From the NCBI RefSeq assembly GCF_021018895.1, contig NC_079373.1, positions 6,647,501-6,711,500 of the forward strand: a stretch of 64,000 nt of DNA, read 5' to 3'. The DNA is from Seriola aureovittata (taxonomy: Eukaryota; Chordata; Actinopteri; Carangiformes; Carangidae). The notes beneath the pieces are model-generated. The model made no database searches. It was not told the DNA's origin and saw only the letters and a program-made list of their open reading frames with translations. Made by a program: the position numbers and the translations under genes. Positions 12,099-24,455 of the stretch are shown here, piece after piece (the stretch's first letter is position 1; every line of letters starts with the position of its first letter).

Positions 12099-12158
<60 letters not shown>
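12099..12158. repeat. Long (GT)n microsatellite
   Basis: 60 bp of uninterrupted GT, the longest pure dinucleotide array in the window. Confidence 0.98.
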
Positions 12159-12159
<1 letters not shown>

Positions 12160-13170
12160 CAAGATCACCCAGCTCTTTCCTTCACTTCCCAGCTGTGTGG
12201 ATACAGCACTGTGTATCTAACAGGACTTTGAATGGGTTAATTGTGAGTTTGTCATTGTTTTGTCTCTGTGCTCCAGCACATGGAATCATGAAATGAAAGA
12301 GTAAAGTGCCAAATTTCAGCTTTGAGGATATTTTGTGGCCGTTTACATGTTGGGTAAGACTCATAGATTGTTTTATACAAATCCAAGAAAGTGATCCCAA
12401 ACATACACACTCGGCGTCTATGATATTTTTATGGCCTAATAGTGTGTTATTGTCTTGACTGAGGAAGTCGTTCATCTGACCTCAACATGTGTTTAACTTG
12501 AAGGCAAAAAGTAATGAAGTGTGTGATGTCGCCTTCAAAATAGGTTTTTTTTATAGTGTCGATGTGTTTTGCCAAACATGTTTTGGAGGAATTGCAACTT
12601 GCAATGTATTTTTGTTTTTATTAACCAATCCAGGAAGTGTCAGGCGTCGGTCACACCACCATTTAAAATCAGTTCATTTCAGTATAATCACTGTGATCAC
12701 ATGGATTTGCTCACTGGGGTTATGTAAATCCACGCAAATCTTTTGCATCAAGTTCAACTTTGGTGAACTTTGACAAGAGATTTCACACAGCTGATCAATA
12801 GAAAAGAAACATGACAATGCTGAACTTCGAGGGAATGGTAAGTCAAGGAGTTTAACACAGAAGAAGCTGCCATAACTTATTCACTGTGACACACCAGCTA
12901 CAATTGTTTGAGTGTTATTGTAAAACAATATCAGTATCAGTATGACTCTATAAACTGTGTTAATATTTTGTCCTGTTAGTGACCAAGATAACTAGTTTAC
13001 TAACTGCAGGACTATTATGACTGACTGGTGCTAGCACGTTCGCAGCTGGCTATTGTGTTGGCAACTAGCTCAGCAGCTACAATAGTTCACGAACTTCCAG
13101 CAACACACATGTATATACAGTATGAACATTAATGCATGGATAATTTCTGCTGTGCATCTTTCTTTTGCAG
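12159..13170. other. Unique non-coding tract
   Basis: No recognised gene. An isolated donor-like GTAAGT occurs at about 12838 without a credible exon. No repeat family recognised. Confidence 0.5.
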
Positions 13171-13211
13171 GCGGGCCATTACACTTCACAGACACCACAG
13201 AGAGGAATCCA
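13171..13211 (+). other. Possible 41-nt cryptic exon
   Basis: A strong acceptor (pyrimidine-rich CATCTTTCTTTTGCAG) precedes 41 nt that are open in all three frames and end at a donor GTAAGG. The three peptides, for example GPLHFTDTTERNP, match no family I know. The length is not a multiple of three, so it would shift frame or lie in a UTR. It could be an alternative or untranslated exon of a gene whose intron this is, or chance. Confidence 0.22.
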
Positions 13212-13653
13212 GTAAGGATGGTTGTGCAGGACTTGCTGTATCCCATGTGTTGTTGGGTTTAGCCGACTAAAACACTGTTGCATTTCGGTTGAATATTGAA
13301 AATGTCAATGTTTCTTGTTTCTCGCTTCAATCGGCATTAACTTGTTTAATATTTAACCACAAATATGGTCTGCAGATACATTCTATATAAAGATTTGTGT
13401 TCCACATGTGTTAATAATAATATAAAAGTTTAATCTGGGTGGCATTATGTCTTTCACAATATGTATTTGCTTTTGGGAAAGTTGTTGTGTATAAACATAG
13501 TTTTTAGGAAATCACGCTATGTTTCAATGGGCAGAAACATCAGCCCTTTAACCTCACACTCATTCCATTACTAATTCAGCTATCAATCCCAAAAATATGT
13601 CACCATCCTTAAAGTTTCTGATATTAATGTATGTGTATTTGCATGTAATATTA

Positions 13654-13799
13654 GTGTGTGTGTGTATGTGTGTGCGTGCGTGTGTTGTCTGCATGCCAGT
13701 CCCAGAGCGCTAAAGCATTACACTTGTGTACACATTGACCAAGTGCCCAGCAGCCAACGCCCTGGAGAACAGACTGGGCAGTGTATGAGCCCACAGGAA

Positions 13800-13832
<33 letters not shown>
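13654..13832. repeat. Two GT microsatellites
   Basis: An imperfect GT array at 13654-13685 and a pure GT array at 13802-13832, separated by about 115 bp of unique sequence. Confidence 0.95.
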
Positions 13833-13833
<1 letters not shown>

Positions 13834-15216
13834 CTTGGGGAAAGGAAGTCAGATGGAGAGTTTGCACAGGTGTGTGAGGGCTGTATGTGTGTGAGTGCGT
13901 TTGAGGTCTTGCAGCCAAGGTTGCCTTTTGAAACTCCCATGTAATGCTCTCTCTCCTCCCATCTTTGAACATATCCCGTGCAGAGGACCAGTGTGTTGAA
14001 TATAGAGTTACAAAGAAGGGACTCTTTGTATGTGTCAGCAGCTGCGGGAGTCTCGTAGTGCTCTGGTTACTGCCGGACTGTCATGTTAAAGCACAAAATC
14101 AAGGTGAAGGGTGGGAGAGTGAACGGGAAATAATTCCTCACACTCACTATGAAGGTGCTCTTCAGATTCAGAACGGCTTAGATCTTGCTTTAATGTCTCT
14201 TAAAATGTTGCAGGTGTGATTGAATAAAGAAACCATCCACATACTTCCAAGACAGCAACCAGCTGAAATTACTGACTATCTGAATGCTAAAGACTTTATT
14301 CGAACTAATCTAAATGTGCTTTTGAAATGGTCCAACTTTGAATCTAAAGGCTACTATGAATCCCAGGTAAGGACTTCCTCTCAAGGTGCCACAGCTCTGA
14401 GGCACAAACACAGCTGTCATTAGCGCACGGCTGAAACGAACCAGTTGTGAAAAGTCTTATCTCTGTTGTCAGTAAATTGAGCAGGAATAATCTTTTTTCA
14501 AGTACTTAAGTGATACAGATTTTGTCAAAGGTTTTCCTTTCAAACATCATGTTTGAGCAGTCACAGCCGCTCATGTGACTCTAAGCGTGATGACATTTGT
14601 AATTCTGATTAATACGCAGAATCACAGAATATTTTACTCATGTAAAACTGACTTTTATTGCATGTTTAATAGCAGTTGAGAGCCATTTGAGTTCAGAGTT
14701 CAAATTCTTTGTATAATTTCATATAAACCAACGATTATTTGTTGATTCGATCTTTGATGATTTTACAACTATATCTTGTTTAGACTCAATTTTATGTTAT
14801 TATATATACATTTGTTTATTTTTCTCCTGCTGAATCCTATAGGGGCATTTGAGCAAATTTAAGGGGTCCTTGGGCCAACCAGAGGGCATATGGGCCCCTC
14901 TAGTGTCACTCTGGTGGGTCATTGGGGGAAAAATGAAGCAAAGGAGGGTCACATCAGAGCACACACATTAAATCAAACAAAAGAGTGTGGGGTGGTTGAC
15001 ACTGCTGTACCCCAGTTTCGTATTGATTTTAACCTCATTTTGTCCTGATGAAATTTATTTAGCCAACTTTGTTCCTCCTATTTCAAGTGCTGCATGTTGC
15101 CATGGTGATGTAATACACCTCTGTTTTCCAATCCCAGAGGGGATTGTTGTCTCAGCAGCATAAATGAACAGACTGGAGTGGGTAGATAACACACAACACA
15201 ATGCCAGTCTGCAGGC
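13833..15216. other. Unique non-coding tract
   Basis: No gene recognised. A frame at 14220-14372 ends at a donor-like CAGGTAAGG but has an in-frame stop just upstream and no recognised homology. Bases 14640-14830 are AT-rich. Confidence 0.5.
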
Positions 15217-15273
15217 CACACACACACCCACACACACACACACACAATCACAGAGAGAGAGAGAGAGAGAGAG
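15217..15273. repeat. Compound (CA)n-(GA)n microsatellite
   Basis: CA repeat at 15217-15246 followed closely by GA repeat at 15251-15273. Confidence 0.95.
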
Positions 15274-16911
15274 CTAAACATCTGGGTGGTCTTTTGGAGA
15301 GCAACAAGGGTTAATGACGACCTTGTTTGGAGGGATTGACTTCTAAGCCATAAACATATATATGTATGGGTACACACAGAAACACACATAAACACACACA
15401 TTCAGTCACACACAACAGTGGTGACGTGCAGTGTGATTGGTCATTCAGTGCCTGTAGACAACCCTGATGAGACTGTTTTTGTTTTGTTTTTTATTAGTTA
15501 GTTTGTTTGTTTGGTGTTAGTTAGTTTGTTTTCAGTATTTGTGATTGGATCACTTCCTACAGGGGTCACTTTGGGGGTCAGTCAGTGCATTTTAAATGAA
15601 CTGCAGTCATCAGATGTTTCCACACACTTTCGGCACAAATATGATTTCCATGCTAAACTCCATATAAATCAAAGCACTGGTTATGTTTGTCAAGTTAAGT
15701 AAACTATGAAGCATAAACCAAATTAAACAGCAGGATTTTAGATGGAGAAGAATGATACATTTAAAGTTTGTTTTGTTTATGACAACACGGAGAAGGATGA
15801 CGAAAAGAATGTTAAGTTAGTTAAGTTATTTTAGATGAATCACTGTCAATAAGCTCTTCACAACTTGTTCTGCTTTTAAAGGTGGAGAAGTTTTGGGAGG
15901 GAATCTGATTACATACTGCATGAAAACTGCTTAAGATCTTTACACTTAAGCGCATTATCAGAGTATCCGTCTTAACCAATTACCTATATTAAGCTGTTTA
16001 GATGTAAAACTGCATCTTTGTCTCTATTTCCTCATCTTCTGTGCACACAAACACAGCGTTTTTCTCAGTCCAAAACTCCAGTTTTCCAAGTGGATAACTC
16101 TTAAAATGTTGGTTTTGGTGTTTGAGTGTGTCCGGCAAAAACAGAGCTACGGTGAAGCTGAACACACGGCACAGCTTTAAATCAGACACAGATACATAAA
16201 TAGGAACAATTTAAATTTTCAATTCAGCTGTATTAAATCACAGTATGAGTAGTCACAGAGAGCAGGAGGGGACAGAATGGAGGTTTAACCATCGGAGACT
16301 CAGCAGAGTAATCATGTTGCGTGTTGGTTGTTATACAGCCATCTTGAGGTTTGTCAGCTGAGAAGAGGCTGATGAAGAAGAGATTCAGCTGTTGAGATAT
16401 TGTTCATGCGTTTCAGAGGGGACAGAGATCTTGACTACAATGACTAATGCTGCACTCATGTACTGAGTCTGAGTGCTTCACTAGAGGCGGTCTCTGGCCT
16501 CTCATGAAGCTCATGTAGCTCTGTGGGTCTGTTGTGTCAAGCACATCATTTAGATACTCTGCTCCGACTGGTTTTCTGACGTAGACTCTGCCCTCACATG
16601 AGGAAGTTGTTCATTTCATTTTGCAAGAAAGCTTCAGTTGCTGTCTTTCTTTTTACAACACATTACTGAAAATGGTTTTAATACAGCGATGACACCTGAA
16701 CAGAAAAGACTGATGTGATGCAATCTCCACTCAACCACTGTTCACTTGCATTGCATTAGAGGGCTTTTCTGTCAAGTGGAGTCTTTCTCAGCTTTGCCCT
16801 GTCGTGCCACTGGGCGCCTTTTAAATCTCTGTAGCTCAGAGTGTGATGCTGGGCTGAAACGCCAGGTCCCATTTACAAAACAAAGCAGCCCAGTGCTGTT
16901 CCAGCTCTTGA
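15274..16911. other. Unique non-coding tract
   Basis: No gene or mobile element recognised. (GTTT)-like T-rich sequence around 15477-15530; otherwise unremarkable. Confidence 0.5.
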
Positions 16912-16952
16912 GTGTGTGCGTGTATGTGTGTGTATGTGTGTGTGTGTGTGTG
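16912..16952. repeat. Imperfect (GT)n microsatellite
   Basis: About 41 bp of GT with CG and AT interruptions. Confidence 0.93.
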
Positions 16953-17675
16953 GCTTGTTAGGACATCGCCCGAAACGAAAAGACCAGAACTTCACACAGA
17001 ACTTAGTGCAGCAACATGTTTGTTCTGCACTGACCTATATATAATTATAAATATGCAATCTAACTGAAAGCAAAAGCTACAATCTGTCACTATGTACCCA
17101 TATACCTAGAGGACAGCTGCTTAGGAATAAATCAGCAGGTACTTTTCTTTTAGTTTTAGTTTTTTGGCTGTATACAGCATGCTAAATAAATCTCAGCTGA
17201 ATTCCTCATGCCTTTTAAATTAATGATACATATGTGTTTGTGATTTCTGATGAGTGATGTTTTCAAATGCCATTACACAACAGGAAGATTTAGCCAAATA
17301 ATCTGATTGGTCACAGATGTGGCACCAGCTGCAAACCTCGGCGAGCTGTGCCTCATTACTTGCTGAGCCAACTCCGGCTACCACCATGGTGCTCGCGAGC
17401 GATCAGTCTTTTCTCTTCTCCGTTAATCTCGCTTTTGTACAGTAAAATTCATTGGAAAGGACTTTTTAGCCACAACGCGCATCTCTAAAGCCATTGAAAT
17501 TATAGTGTAGAGAAATGATATTTAAATATCCTTTCCCTTTTGTTTGTTTGAAAGTGTATAGACGTGGCTAAAGGAGGAAAGGGGGGGTCCAAGATGACAA
17601 CAGATGAATGGGTTTGTGTGTGAGCCTGTAAAAACAGCTGCTGGTTTTGTTTTGGGAACCAACATCATCACGATC
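16953..17675. other. Unique tract with twin palindromes and a Kozak-like ATG
   Basis: Bases 17300-17410 form a balanced unique block. Two perfect 10-bp palindromes, CACCATGGTG (17382-17391) and GCTCGCGAGC (17391-17400), share one base. The first contains an ATG in excellent Kozak context (CCACCATGG) opening a 19-codon frame (17386-17445) that stops at TAA. No TATA box or recognised peptide, so this is not called as a gene. Confidence 0.4.
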
Positions 17676-17701
17676 TACACACACACACACACACACACAC
17701 A
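17676..17701. repeat. (CA)n microsatellite
   Basis: About 26 bp of pure CA. Confidence 0.95.
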
Positions 17702-17960
17702 TCATGCACCAACACCCCAACTGCGCCAAGTAAACCAAAAGGAGAGAAAACGCGCTTCTCATGCACCTTCCCCACCCACTCCTTCGAAAAACAAAAGCCA
17801 ATCACTTTGGGTTTGCATTCACACTGAAGTACACACACAAAATACTTAAGGCCCCCTTGTCTTGCCACTCAAACGCCAAGACATATTCTTTGTTTTTCCT
17901 TGTGTACAAATGCATAGTTGCACACACATACAAACTCAAGCACCCCCCCCTCCCGCGAAC

Positions 17961-17981
17961 GCACACACACACACACACACA
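17961..17981. repeat. Short (CA)n microsatellite
   Basis: About 21 bp of CA, preceded by a C-rich run. Confidence 0.92.
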
Positions 17982-18240
17982 AGAACATCCACAAATAAAC
18001 ACTTACTCTTGTTCTTCCATTCACTGACTCATTTCAAATGAGAGCCAGAAACTCTGTAGGAAAGTCTAAATATGCAAACCCACTCACTTGGATCACATCC
18101 TACACATTCAAATGAGTGTAATCACAGATTCGTTGTTGAAATGCATTGTTTGCTTCTTAATTTGTTTGTCTGCAGTGCATTGCACATGGCATTCCTTGCT
18201 TTTCTTAGCAAAGTTACAATTATATTACACATGCAGTGTG

Positions 18241-18243
<3 letters not shown>

Positions 18244-18287
<44 letters not shown>
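18244..18287. repeat. (GT)n microsatellite
   Basis: 44 bp of pure GT. Confidence 0.97.
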
Positions 18288-18289
<2 letters not shown>

Positions 18290-18720
18290 GTGCCAAGGGT
18301 TGGACCAGGGCTTGGTGCCAGCATGGATAAAGAGCAGATGGCGACCCTGACAGGGCAGAAAACCTCCAGTTCCCACATTCTCCTGTTCTATTCACCCTTC
18401 ACTCCTATACTTCTTAATGGCAGCATGGCATGTGTGACAGGGATAGCTTAGATTTATACTTGAATGCACAGACGTTTATAAGAGAAAGAAAAAAGAAAAT
18501 GGGGAGAACAAAAACGTCTGCTCTCTTGTGTATACTATTTCTTTTCATGGGGTAATCATACAAGTTATGGGAACCGGGCAAGTCGTGCCTGGTCAATTAC
18601 TGGAAAGAAGGCGTGCTTCAAGACGACTATTAGCCCTTGCTATGATAAGAGAATTAATAGTCTCATAAATTTATTTTAATGGGAGCTAAGTGCCCGATGA
18701 CCAAAAATGTTCAGTCTTCT
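18288..18720. promoter_or_regulatory. Candidate conserved regulatory block
   Basis: Unique sequence; its right part (about 18600-18720) carries several homeodomain-type AT cores (GAATTAATAG, CATAAATTTATTTTAATGG) embedded in non-repetitive DNA, a pattern often seen in developmental enhancers. No credible coding frame. The inference rests on composition and motifs only. Confidence 0.28.
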
Positions 18721-20639
18721 TTGGAAAGAGGCAAAAAAACATAAAACAAACATCCTTGTTCTTGCGTGATAGACTGGATCTGATTCTTAACACATTTTTG
18801 TTTATTTGATTTTCCTCCACAAGCTGAGAAAGGTGTCTCTGATGCAAAAATTATGACAGGAAAAACACAGAAATTAGTTCCAGTTCCAGGGTCCTGCTAT
18901 TTTGCATGTTGGCTCTCTAGCAAGGATTACAGAGAAACTTAATGGAACTGACCCATCGTTTCACCTGTGCTTTTCCCACTCAACTCAACTCAAAATGTCT
19001 GTTGTGAAAAAGGTCTATTGTCCTAATTTTTGCATCATCAAATTACATAAAAAAAAACTTGATGTTAACTGCTCCTAGCAAGTGCTTCCACAGCTTCTGT
19101 GTCAACTGAAAATAATGTTGGTTAGTTAACATTGCCGTTGCTTTCTACCGCTGGAAACAGCTGTTGGTGAGTAAAGGAATAGAGTTTGATGCATAATGCA
19201 CAAATGCATTACAGGGTACAGTGGTCCATATTACATGCAATTTACATTAACTTTTGACCAGCTTTTCTGAGAAGTGGATGATCTGTAATTTGGAAATACT
19301 GAGAAATATACAAGCAGCAATTTCCTCAAAATGTACATACGACTTAAATAGCATTAAGGAACGACATGTTACATACTTAAAACGTAAGTCATAGTTTATT
19401 TTGCTACAAACATTTCTTCACATCCTGAAACTTGAGGAAGAGGAGGGGATCACTGATACAGACAGGGAGGAGGACATGAGAGATACAAAAGAGGAAATGA
19501 GAAATGTCTTCGAGGACTTATAGGAGTTTGGCTGAAGAAGAAGTGGACCGTGACTGAACCTGTTGCCTCCTTGAACTGGTGGAATCCCAGGCCAAAGGGT
19601 AACTTCTGCTTATACTTGTTTCAAGCTGACACAGTGACATTTGCTCAACTTATTTTCTGGATTTATCTAAGAAATTCTGGCAGTAGCCTACATGTAACTG
19701 TACGGCAGACTTGAGTGATGGCAAATAATTACACTTCGAGCTAGAGACGGAGGATCCTCTCTGCTCTCTGTTTCAAAATACTCTTCCAGACCACACTGCT
19801 GTATTCTGCAAATGCTCCACAACACAGCTGGTGTCAATATTCTGTAGGAAATTTAAAAAAATAAATTATGAAAATATTATGTGGAATGAGCAGTGAGACA
19901 TTTTTAGTCATTAAATATTTTCCATTTGCAGTTTTAAACATGCTACTAATTCATTTTGAAATAACAAATTATAAATTAAAAAATGATAGCATTTAGGTAA
20001 CATCTCAAAAATCCTTTAAAAAACGCTGTCAATGGCCACATTCATAGCTTATTATACATAATAGGTCACAAGTATATACCCCAGTATTTTCTCCCTTTAA
20101 TTGCAAATAACTAAAACAACAGTTTTTCTTGACGTAGATTTGTTTGTTGTCTAGTTGTTGTTTATGTAGGCCTATCTATATCTATTTATCCTGCATTAGC
20201 ATTGTTGTCTTTGTTTTCAAGTCTGTATTTGTATTTTGAGAACTGCCGACAACCGTAGTCAAAATGTAAAGGAACACCTTTACTGTTGGACAAAATAATA
20301 CTCATACATAGACATACTACACAAGTTCCCTCTTTTCAGTTTTACTTTTTGATTTTCATATAGCTCTGAAGTTAATTTTAATCATGACCGACAGTAAAAA
20401 AAACCTCCAACTCTCAAGATGGCACCCAAGAACACAAAAGTGGCTTTGCGCCAAAGACGTTGCCATAAAAATGTATTTTCAAGACAATATCCTTTGATCA
20501 CTTCATCTTGCCTATGTATGTGTATCAAAGAGCAAGAGAGGCAGAGAAACAAAGACGTAGAGAAAAAAAGGAGGTTAAAAAAGAGAAAGACAGATGGCCA
20601 TGTACTGTATTACCCATACAAACAGTGATCAACAATAAA
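18721..20639. other. AT-rich unique tract
   Basis: No gene, mobile element or splice-bounded frame recognised. Several A/T homopolymer runs between 19840 and 20020. Confidence 0.5.
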
Positions 20640-20960
20640 ACCATAGGCTCTTGGCATCAGGAATACCTAAAGAATTTGATTTGATGCCCCTGCTTAGGTC
20701 GGCATTTGGTTCCGTCCTCCACCCTTTGCTCCCCATCTGGCCTCCATTGTCTGGTAGCCCTGAGCGACAGGTGGTATTGTTCCCACGGAGACAGTTGCCG
20801 TGGTGGCACACTCCTATGGGTGTAGCCTGTCCACGCACACATTCACCAGCCACTTCAAGAACCTGTTTCCTGTGTGTGTGCTCCTGCCAGACGGGCGGTG
20901 TCGTGCCAGGAAGTGCACCGTCTCATCAGGTCACGTTGCTTTTCCTCAGGCTGGCAGGTG
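20640..20960. promoter_or_regulatory. Candidate conserved regulatory block
   Basis: A GC-balanced unique block, distinct from the AT-rich flanks. Overlapping frames on both strands (111 aa plus, 74 and 61 aa minus) have no recognised domain, so they look like the by-product of low stop density in GC-richer DNA. An E-box-rich or nuclear-receptor-type element is possible (AGGTCACGTTG at about 20926-20940). Confidence 0.3.
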
Positions 20961-21958
20961 TTTCACTCATGAAATTTCCCATGTGAAACAAACATGGCTG
21001 GATATGAGTTTGTTGTCACTGGTTTCCTCCAATTATTATCCAAGTGTAAAATGTGTTGTGCAAGATTGATTTGTTTATTTGACACGTGCGCAATGAAACA
21101 AAAACATGTTTTGTCAGAGAGATTGAGGAGGAAAAAGACCTCATCTATTTTAAGATAAATTTGAGTGAGGATTTGAACAAGGGATGATCAACCCATCAAC
21201 CATCCCATTAAAAGACCAAAACAAGCACTGCATTAGTCCATCTCTCAGTACATTCTGACTTCGCTGCACTGTCCGTGGCTTTCAGACCTATTTGTTCCTA
21301 CTAAAGGTGCAAATCTTTAAAAACAGGCCGCAACTGTATAGCTTCATTTTGAACAAAAAAAGCTCAGTAATTTCCTCAAACAGTTGGGCACTGTAGTTTT
21401 TAGCGAACTGCACTTGATGGTTAACATGTTGGGGTTATTTTCAGCTGATGATTAATACACATTTGGTGTTCCAGTGAGTTTTCACTGCAACGGTGCGGTG
21501 TATGTGAGTCAGCATGAGTCAGTATAAACTACAGTGCACTTGTTCATTGTAATGGAGGAACATGTCATACAGTTCAACAGAGGAATTACCTACGTGAGGC
21601 TTTGGATACATGTGTTAGTGGGATCAATTCATTGTTGATTTTAATGGGATTTATGGTCAATAAGAATAATATAGAATATCCTCAGCATTGTCCGTACAGC
21701 TGAGGCCACAGGCACTTGTGAGCAGCTCATGGTCCTTTATAAGTTTCCTGTCTTCAACTCTCGGTGATAAACAATGTGGGGAAAACTTTACTCTCCAAAT
21801 GCGGTGTGAAGGACCAGTAGAGACCATTATCTATGTGAATGAAAACATAGATCTAATCAGCGTATGATTCAGTCAGTGAGTCACATCTACACAATGATAA
21901 AGTTGATAAGACAGACAGTCAACTCAGATATGAGTGTACACGAGTACATAGACTCTGA
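20961..21958. other. Unique non-coding tract
   Basis: Nothing recognised beyond AT-rich intronic-type sequence. Confidence 0.5.
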
Positions 21959-22231
21959 ATGTGTGTGTGTATGTTTGTGTGTGTGTGCTGGTGTTGTAGC
22001 CAGACTGACTTTAGGCTGTCAGTGCTCATTAGGATAATGACTGTGGGACCTGGCAGGTGCCCAAACTTTGAGAGAGGGATGGGTGGGGGAGGAAGGGGGA
22101 GTGCGAGCGAGGAGAGTTATAATGGCCCAGGAGAGAGGGGGTGTTGCTGCTTACTGGGATCACATTTCATCCACCACACAAACACATACACGCACACATA
22201 CACACACATACATACACACACACACACACAT
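21959..22231. repeat. GT array, G-quadruplex motif and CA array
   Basis: Imperfect GT repeats at 21959-21988, a canonical four-run G motif at 22076-22099 (GGG, GGG, GGGGG and GGGGG with loops of 2, 1 and 5 nt), and a compound CA/TA array at about 22174-22231. All are low-complexity sequence in opposite strand phases. Confidence 0.85.
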
Positions 22232-22811
22232 CCCGCCTCCATTTTGTCTGTTATAAACAGACAACGACAGTGACAAACATTTATGCTCCAGCTAACACAG
22301 ATAAGAATAAATTGTGGAGTAAAAAGAAGACAAACATACCATAAAATTGGAGGTCGGTTTCCTCCTCCTCATATCACCAGAGCTCCAGCTCCAGACACAT
22401 GGTTTATGTTACAATTCCTCTCTAAGGTAGCATCTGTGTTCAGGGTTTTTGGAAGATTGTGCAGCTGTATACTTGCTCTTGACGCTAATTTCTCTCTGCA
22501 GCCAAAAGTTTACCAAATGTGAGTTTGTCCAGCTGACATATGACACAGATGGGGGTTGTTAGGCACATTGAATGACTTCTGTGTATGATCATGTGCTATA
22601 CAAATACATTTGCCTGTCATCTTGTTTTCCAATCTGAGATATTATTTAAAGAAAAGATCTTTTCTGTCTTGACTGTGCATATTTTATGTCAGTCATTTTA
22701 TTTAGCATTGAGGACAAGAATACATGACAACATGTTTAAATGGTTCTATCATTTAAACATATCAGCCATGTGTCAGGTAGTATCATATGCCTGTTGACTC
22801 CCTTGTTAAAG
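22232..22811. other. Unique non-coding tract
   Basis: No gene recognised. A 17-nt interval (22502-22518) lies between an acceptor-like TTTCTCTCTGCAG and donor GTGAGT, most likely a chance match. Confidence 0.45.
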
Positions 22812-22990
22812 TGCCCGCATTTACAGCTGAAATAAACATGTTTACAACCTGGTAAGAAAAAAACTTATGGTCTCATAATGCATAATTGAGGGCAAGGCTG
22901 GGCGGTGTCAAAGTTGTCTACTAACTGTCTGCTATAGGCGTCACCTCAGCTAATTCAAGTCACTGGACGTGACTTTTGCTGTTGGTTAGG
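22812..22990. mobile_element. Possible fragment of a dispersed teleost repeat
   Basis: The stretch GCATTTACAGCTGAAATAAA followed by ACATGTTTACAACCTGGTA resembles a fish interspersed repeat that I recall as 'AAACATGTTTACAACCTGGTAC...GGTCTC'. Termini are not visible and the rest is diverged. Confidence 0.35.
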
Positions 22991-23460
22991 GTTGACCAAC
23001 AGGATGTGAGGCTTTCTGTGCTCCTGTTTTTTGAGGTGAGTGAAATTCTTGTATTAGAGCAGCCTACTCTGGGCTTCAAAACCGCTTTTCAGAAACCTAT
23101 CGGTGACTCTTCATGTCTATGCTGAAGATCAAGGAAAACGCCGGCAGTGCTGTTTCACCTAAATGAAATGATTGATGTCTTTTAAAAATAAAAATATAAA
23201 TGCAGATGTTCAAGGAAAGCTCCTACTTGACAATCACTGTAATGGCTTTATTTGTGGTTCAGATTCACAATTGGCCAGCCAGCAGTCCTTAAACACAAAG
23301 TCGAAGAGAACCTGAGCTTAGCTGAGGTGGTCTTTGTGTCGAAGTAACAATACTGTCACAGAGCTCACTGGCTTCCAGTACATACGCAGAACAACCGAAG
23401 CCCAACCAAGTGACCTCATGGCTTGTATGTATATTTGCATGTTTGCTTCCTCAGTTTCTT
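22991..23460. other. Unique non-coding tract
   Basis: No gene or element recognised. Confidence 0.45.
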
Positions 23461-23494
23461 TCTGTCTGTCTTTCTCTCTTTCTTTCTTTCTTTG
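23461..23494. repeat. (TCTG)n/(TTTC)n microsatellite
   Basis: Short TCTG repeats running into TTTC tetranucleotide repeats. Confidence 0.85.
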
Positions 23495-24149
23495 ATCAGA
23501 CAAATACATTATACTGAGTACACTCAAATTTAACTCTAAAATTTAAGGTGATTTCAAATGCAGTTTTATTAGTTTTTTTATTCAATCCAAAGCCCAAAAA
23601 GAATTAAGCCAATTCATTTTGAAAGCAGAAATGACTAATTAAACTATAATGAGTTAACCACTTAGTGGCTGCATTCAGTTTAAGGTTGCGGAACATGCAG
23701 AGTTTATTGTCTGCAGGTCAAACACTACACAATGCTTCCAAACAATGTTTTTTAAGAAAAGCTCTAATGAGCCCCTCAAACCCCCTGTGAAAGGTCATCA
23801 ATTACTGCAAATTTTCTTTATGCAGTCTTTGGCTTGCAGCCTCAGACTTGCTGAGAAAAACAAGCAGCTTGCTGTGTGCAATGTGGAGCGTTCTCACCCT
23901 TGCCTCCCACCAGCAGTGGGTTATGGGAGTTCTGGTGTGGTCATCAGAGGCCTCAGCTGAGGGGCTACTCGTCGGCTGACCCCCTACCGTGGTGGGAGTT
24001 GCCGGTTGTCCTCTCAAGGCCTCTGGTCCTCTAATTTCAACCCCTCTTTGTGTACCCACAACAGGGAAAGCGATATCATGGTGACCCCGTAACCAGCTCC
24101 TCCATCTCTGCGAAAAAACTCAAACTTCACAAATCCTTGGCCGGTTCTT
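23495..24149. other. Unique tract with a GC-richer segment
   Basis: Bases 23885-24075 are GC-richer than their flanks with short direct and inverted similarities (CCTCAGCTGAGG near 23951). No coding frame is credible and no repeat family is recognised. Confidence 0.4.
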
Positions 24150-24455
24150 ATTATCCTTCATTTTTTCAAAGGCATCTTCAAGTGTCTGCTATGTAAAGGA
24201 CGCTTTAGCTGGGTTGAACTAATGATTAAACTGCTTCGAGAGATTTTAAGACATTCACAGCCAAAGGCCATAGAAACTCTGGCTCTAGGCTCGGCTAAGG
24301 AGCCGGGCAGTGTTTCCTTGTTAGAAGTGAGATGTGGCCTCATTAAATCAATTAAGAAAAGCATCTGCCTCTTTGATGGACAGGTTAGTCAGCCAAGGTT
24401 CATCAGGTTCCCAGTAACTATAATTATGCCGCACTGAAAATGTATCAAATTGTAC
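24150..24455. promoter_or_regulatory. Candidate conserved non-coding element
   Basis: A unique, balanced block with several homeodomain-like cores (ACTAATGATTAAACTG, CATTAAATCAATTAAG, TATAATTATG) and a short GC palindrome near 24290 (GGCTCGGCTAAGGAGCC). Overlapping frames on the two strands share no homology with proteins. It is one of the most enhancer-like blocks in the window by eye; alignment is needed. Confidence 0.35.

Noticed and set aside
14220..14372. Possible exon ending at CAGGTAAGG
   Set aside because: An in-frame TGA lies immediately upstream of the frame, no acceptor precedes it, and the peptide is unrecognised.
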